Source: Actinoplanes sp. TFC3 (lineage in GTDB: Bacteria; Actinomycetota; Actinomycetes; Mycobacteriales; Micromonosporaceae). Taken from it: a DNA stretch of 64,000 nt. The notes beneath the pieces were generated by a model. The model was given only the letters and a program-made list of their open reading frames with translations. It ran no database searches and was not told where the DNA came from. Position 1 is the stretch's first letter, and every line of letters begins with the position of its first letter. Made by a program: the position numbers and the translations under genes. Below, piece after piece: positions 62,670-64,000 of the stretch. Location of the stretch: NCBI RefSeq assembly GCF_001553785.1, contig NZ_LOJP01000001.1, forward strand, positions 2,346,069 to 2,410,068. Direction: 5' to 3'.

Positions 62670-63818
62670 GTGCGGAGATTCAGGACTGTCGGTATCGCTG
62701 TGGCCGGTGGCGCGATCTTGCTGGCTGGTGCTACCGCCGCGCACGCGTTGACAACAAAGTCAGCACCGGCCGCTGCGCCCGTACCCCCTGCTTCCAGCTC
62801 TGCTCTTGCTCTTGTTTCTCCGTCTCCTTCTTCCCGCGCTTCTTCCCCGGCGCCCGCACCCGCCGTGAAGCCCGCCGCTGCGGCCAAGCAGGCGGCTGCG
62901 CTCCGGATCGGCGTCAGCACGGTCCAGTACGACAGTCCCGGCGGCACGGTCCCGGCGATCGTCACGGTCTACAACGTCGCCGCGGGATTCAAGGCGACAA
63001 TCACTGCCACCGGTACGGCCGGAAGCACGGTTACCTGCGCCGGGGCGGTATGGAACAACCCGGTGAGGCACACCGCCAGCCGCACCTGCTACCTGCGCCT
63101 GCCGACCCGGCCCGGCAGCTACGCCATCCGCGGCACCGCGACCCTCACCAAGGGCACCACGGTGCGCAAGGTCTCGGGCACCGGCGCGCGTCCCGTCACC
63201 GCCGACGGCAAAGTGTCGCCGACGCCGATGGCCGCCGCCGACATTCAGCGCATCGAGAGCTGCCAGAACACCACAAAGGATGTGTGGCTCACCTTCGACG
63301 ACGGCGGCAGCGCCGCCCAGGTCACCTCCATCCTGGCCACGCTCAAGCGCAACAATGTGAAGGCCCACTTCTTCTTCCGCGGCGACTGGGCTCGTAAGAA
63401 CCCGCAACTGTTCGCCAAAATCAAGGCGGCCGGCCACATCATCGGCAACCACACCTCGACGCACCCGGCGCTGAGCCGGATGGGCACGGCGAACCTGCTC
63501 AAGCAGATCGACCAGGGCACCCACGGGAGTTTGCTACGTCCGCCCTTCGGCGCCGGCGCCTTCACCACGCGACTGCAGGACGTCGCAGCCTCCCAGCACT
63601 ACCAACTGTGCCGCTGGACCGCCGACACCTACGACTGGGAAGGCACGTCCATCCCCGTCATGCTCCAGCGCGTCAAGTACGGCGACTACCGCTCGGCCCC
63701 CGTACGCGCCGGCGGTGTCCTGCTCATGCACGGCCACGGCAAGTACACCTCCCGCGGCCTGCAGCAGATCATCGACACCATCCGGGCGAAGCACCTCAAA
63801 CTGCCGGCCCTGTCCTAG
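62670..63818 (+). CDS. Secreted polysaccharide deacetylase (CE4)
   Basis: 382 aa from a GTG after GGGGGAGGA. Signal peptide about 1-27 (GIAVAGGAILLAGATAAHAL), then a low-complexity Ala/Pro/Ser linker to about 75. A beta-sandwich-like region follows (about 80-180, TVPAIVTVYNVAAGFKATI). The NodB domain has WLTFDDGGS, the metal-binding NHTSTHPAL, RPPFGAG, and the final LLMHGHGKYT. It would act outside the cell on peptidoglycan, chitin-like or the organism's own exopolysaccharide. Distinct from the operon-encoded deacetylase at 10461-11171, which has no export signal. Confidence 0.92.
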   Translation: MRRFRTVGIAVAGGAILLAGATAAHALTTKSAPAAAPVPPASSSALALVSPSPSSRASSPAPAPAVKPAAAAKQAAALRIGVSTVQYDSPGGTVPAIVTVYNVAAGFKATITATGTAGSTVTCAGAVWNNPVRHTASRTCYLRLPTRPGSYAIRGTATLTKGTTVRKVSGTGARPVTADGKVSPTPMAAADIQRIESCQNTTKDVWLTFDDGGSAAQVTSILATLKRNNVKAHFFFRGDWARKNPQLFAKIKAAGHIIGNHTSTHPALSRMGTANLLKQIDQGTHGSLLRPPFGAGAFTTRLQDVAASQHYQLCRWTADTYDWEGTSIPVMLQRVKYGDYRSAPVRAGGVLLMHGHGKYTSRGLQQIIDTIRAKHLKLPALS

Positions 63819-63909
63819 CTGCTGGCCCCCACTGGCGCAATTCGGCTGGCGTCCGTTTCTCACCTGAGGCCGATCGCCGGGTGAGCTAGCGTTGCTCCGT
63901 GATGCTTCG

Positions 63910-64000
63910 GTGAGCAACTTGGCTGTCTGGCCCCTGACCATCCGCACGCGGCGGTCCGAGGACCTCGACCTGTGCGTTGAGCTGCTGCGAGAGGTGCGCC
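63910..64000 (+). CDS. Start of a GNAT-family acetyltransferase (cut by right edge)
   Basis: A GTG start at 63910 opens a frame to the window end: SNLAVWPLTIRTRRSEDLDL, then CVELLREVR, the usual first strand and helix of GNAT enzymes. Only 30 codons are visible, so the family is tentative. No strong ribosome site is seen. Confidence 0.5.
   Translation, partial: MSNLAVWPLTIRTRRSEDLDLCVELLREVR

Overview
The window is very GC-rich DNA with strong third-position GC bias, frequent GTG starts, many 4-bp stop/start overlaps and a furA-katG pair. This fits a filamentous actinobacterium, most likely of the Micromonosporaceae (Actinoplanes-like). The family placement is inferred; no rRNA, tRNA, CRISPR array, integrase or transposase was seen.

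Left part (1-6.4 kb): a membrane-anchored beta-propeller-like protein cut by the left edge, a TPR/fibronectin protein, a PadR regulator with a repeat operator coupled to a flavin monooxygenase, and an orphan NarL-type regulator. From 15.3 kb back to 5.6 kb runs one compact minus-strand operon for a Wzx/Wzy-type exopolysaccharide. In transcription order it holds the initiating sugar transferase, polymerase/ligase, flippase, polysaccharide deacetylase, GT4, Wzz-like protein, FemAB/CelD-like acyltransferase, second GT4 and a GH16 lipoprotein. A secreted beta-helix protein is divergent from it.

Middle (17.5-45 kb): a stress-flavoured block (zinc alcohol dehydrogenase, manganese catalase facing an Nramp manganese transporter, a small two-component pair), two lipoproteins of a thiol-redox pair, and a degenerate pterin-dehydratase-like/VOC fusion. 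Next come a radical SAM-SPASM/TetR/P450 group, a chemoreceptor, a PRC-barrel/DUF2382 stress protein, a secreted M36 protease, an M14 carboxypeptidase, a formate/nitrite channel, a Clp-N protein with a 13-G tract, and a divergent EamA/MocR pair with overlapping starts. Gene decay is visible: frameshifted TetR (33.0-33.6 kb), a broken unknown gene (34.7-35.0 kb), and a truncated, frameshifted LysR (59.1-59.7 kb).

Right part (44.7-64 kb): a LacI-controlled carbohydrate locus (ABC importer, two TIM-barrel isomerases, one Gfo/Idh dehydrogenase and the stub of a second). It is followed by what I consider the most interesting unit: a five-gene set vanX-like dipeptidase / alanine-racemase-like / D-Ala-D-X ligase / DesK-like kinase / NarL-like regulator, the first three overlapping by 4 bp. 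The ligase carries a Phe where D-Ala:D-Ala ligases have Tyr and the racemase a His where Tyr is usual, so a remodelled peptidoglycan terminus (perhaps D-Ala-D-Ser) is a testable idea. The window ends with katG and its repressor furA (apparently leaderless), a secreted polysaccharide deacetylase and the start of a GNAT acetyltransferase.
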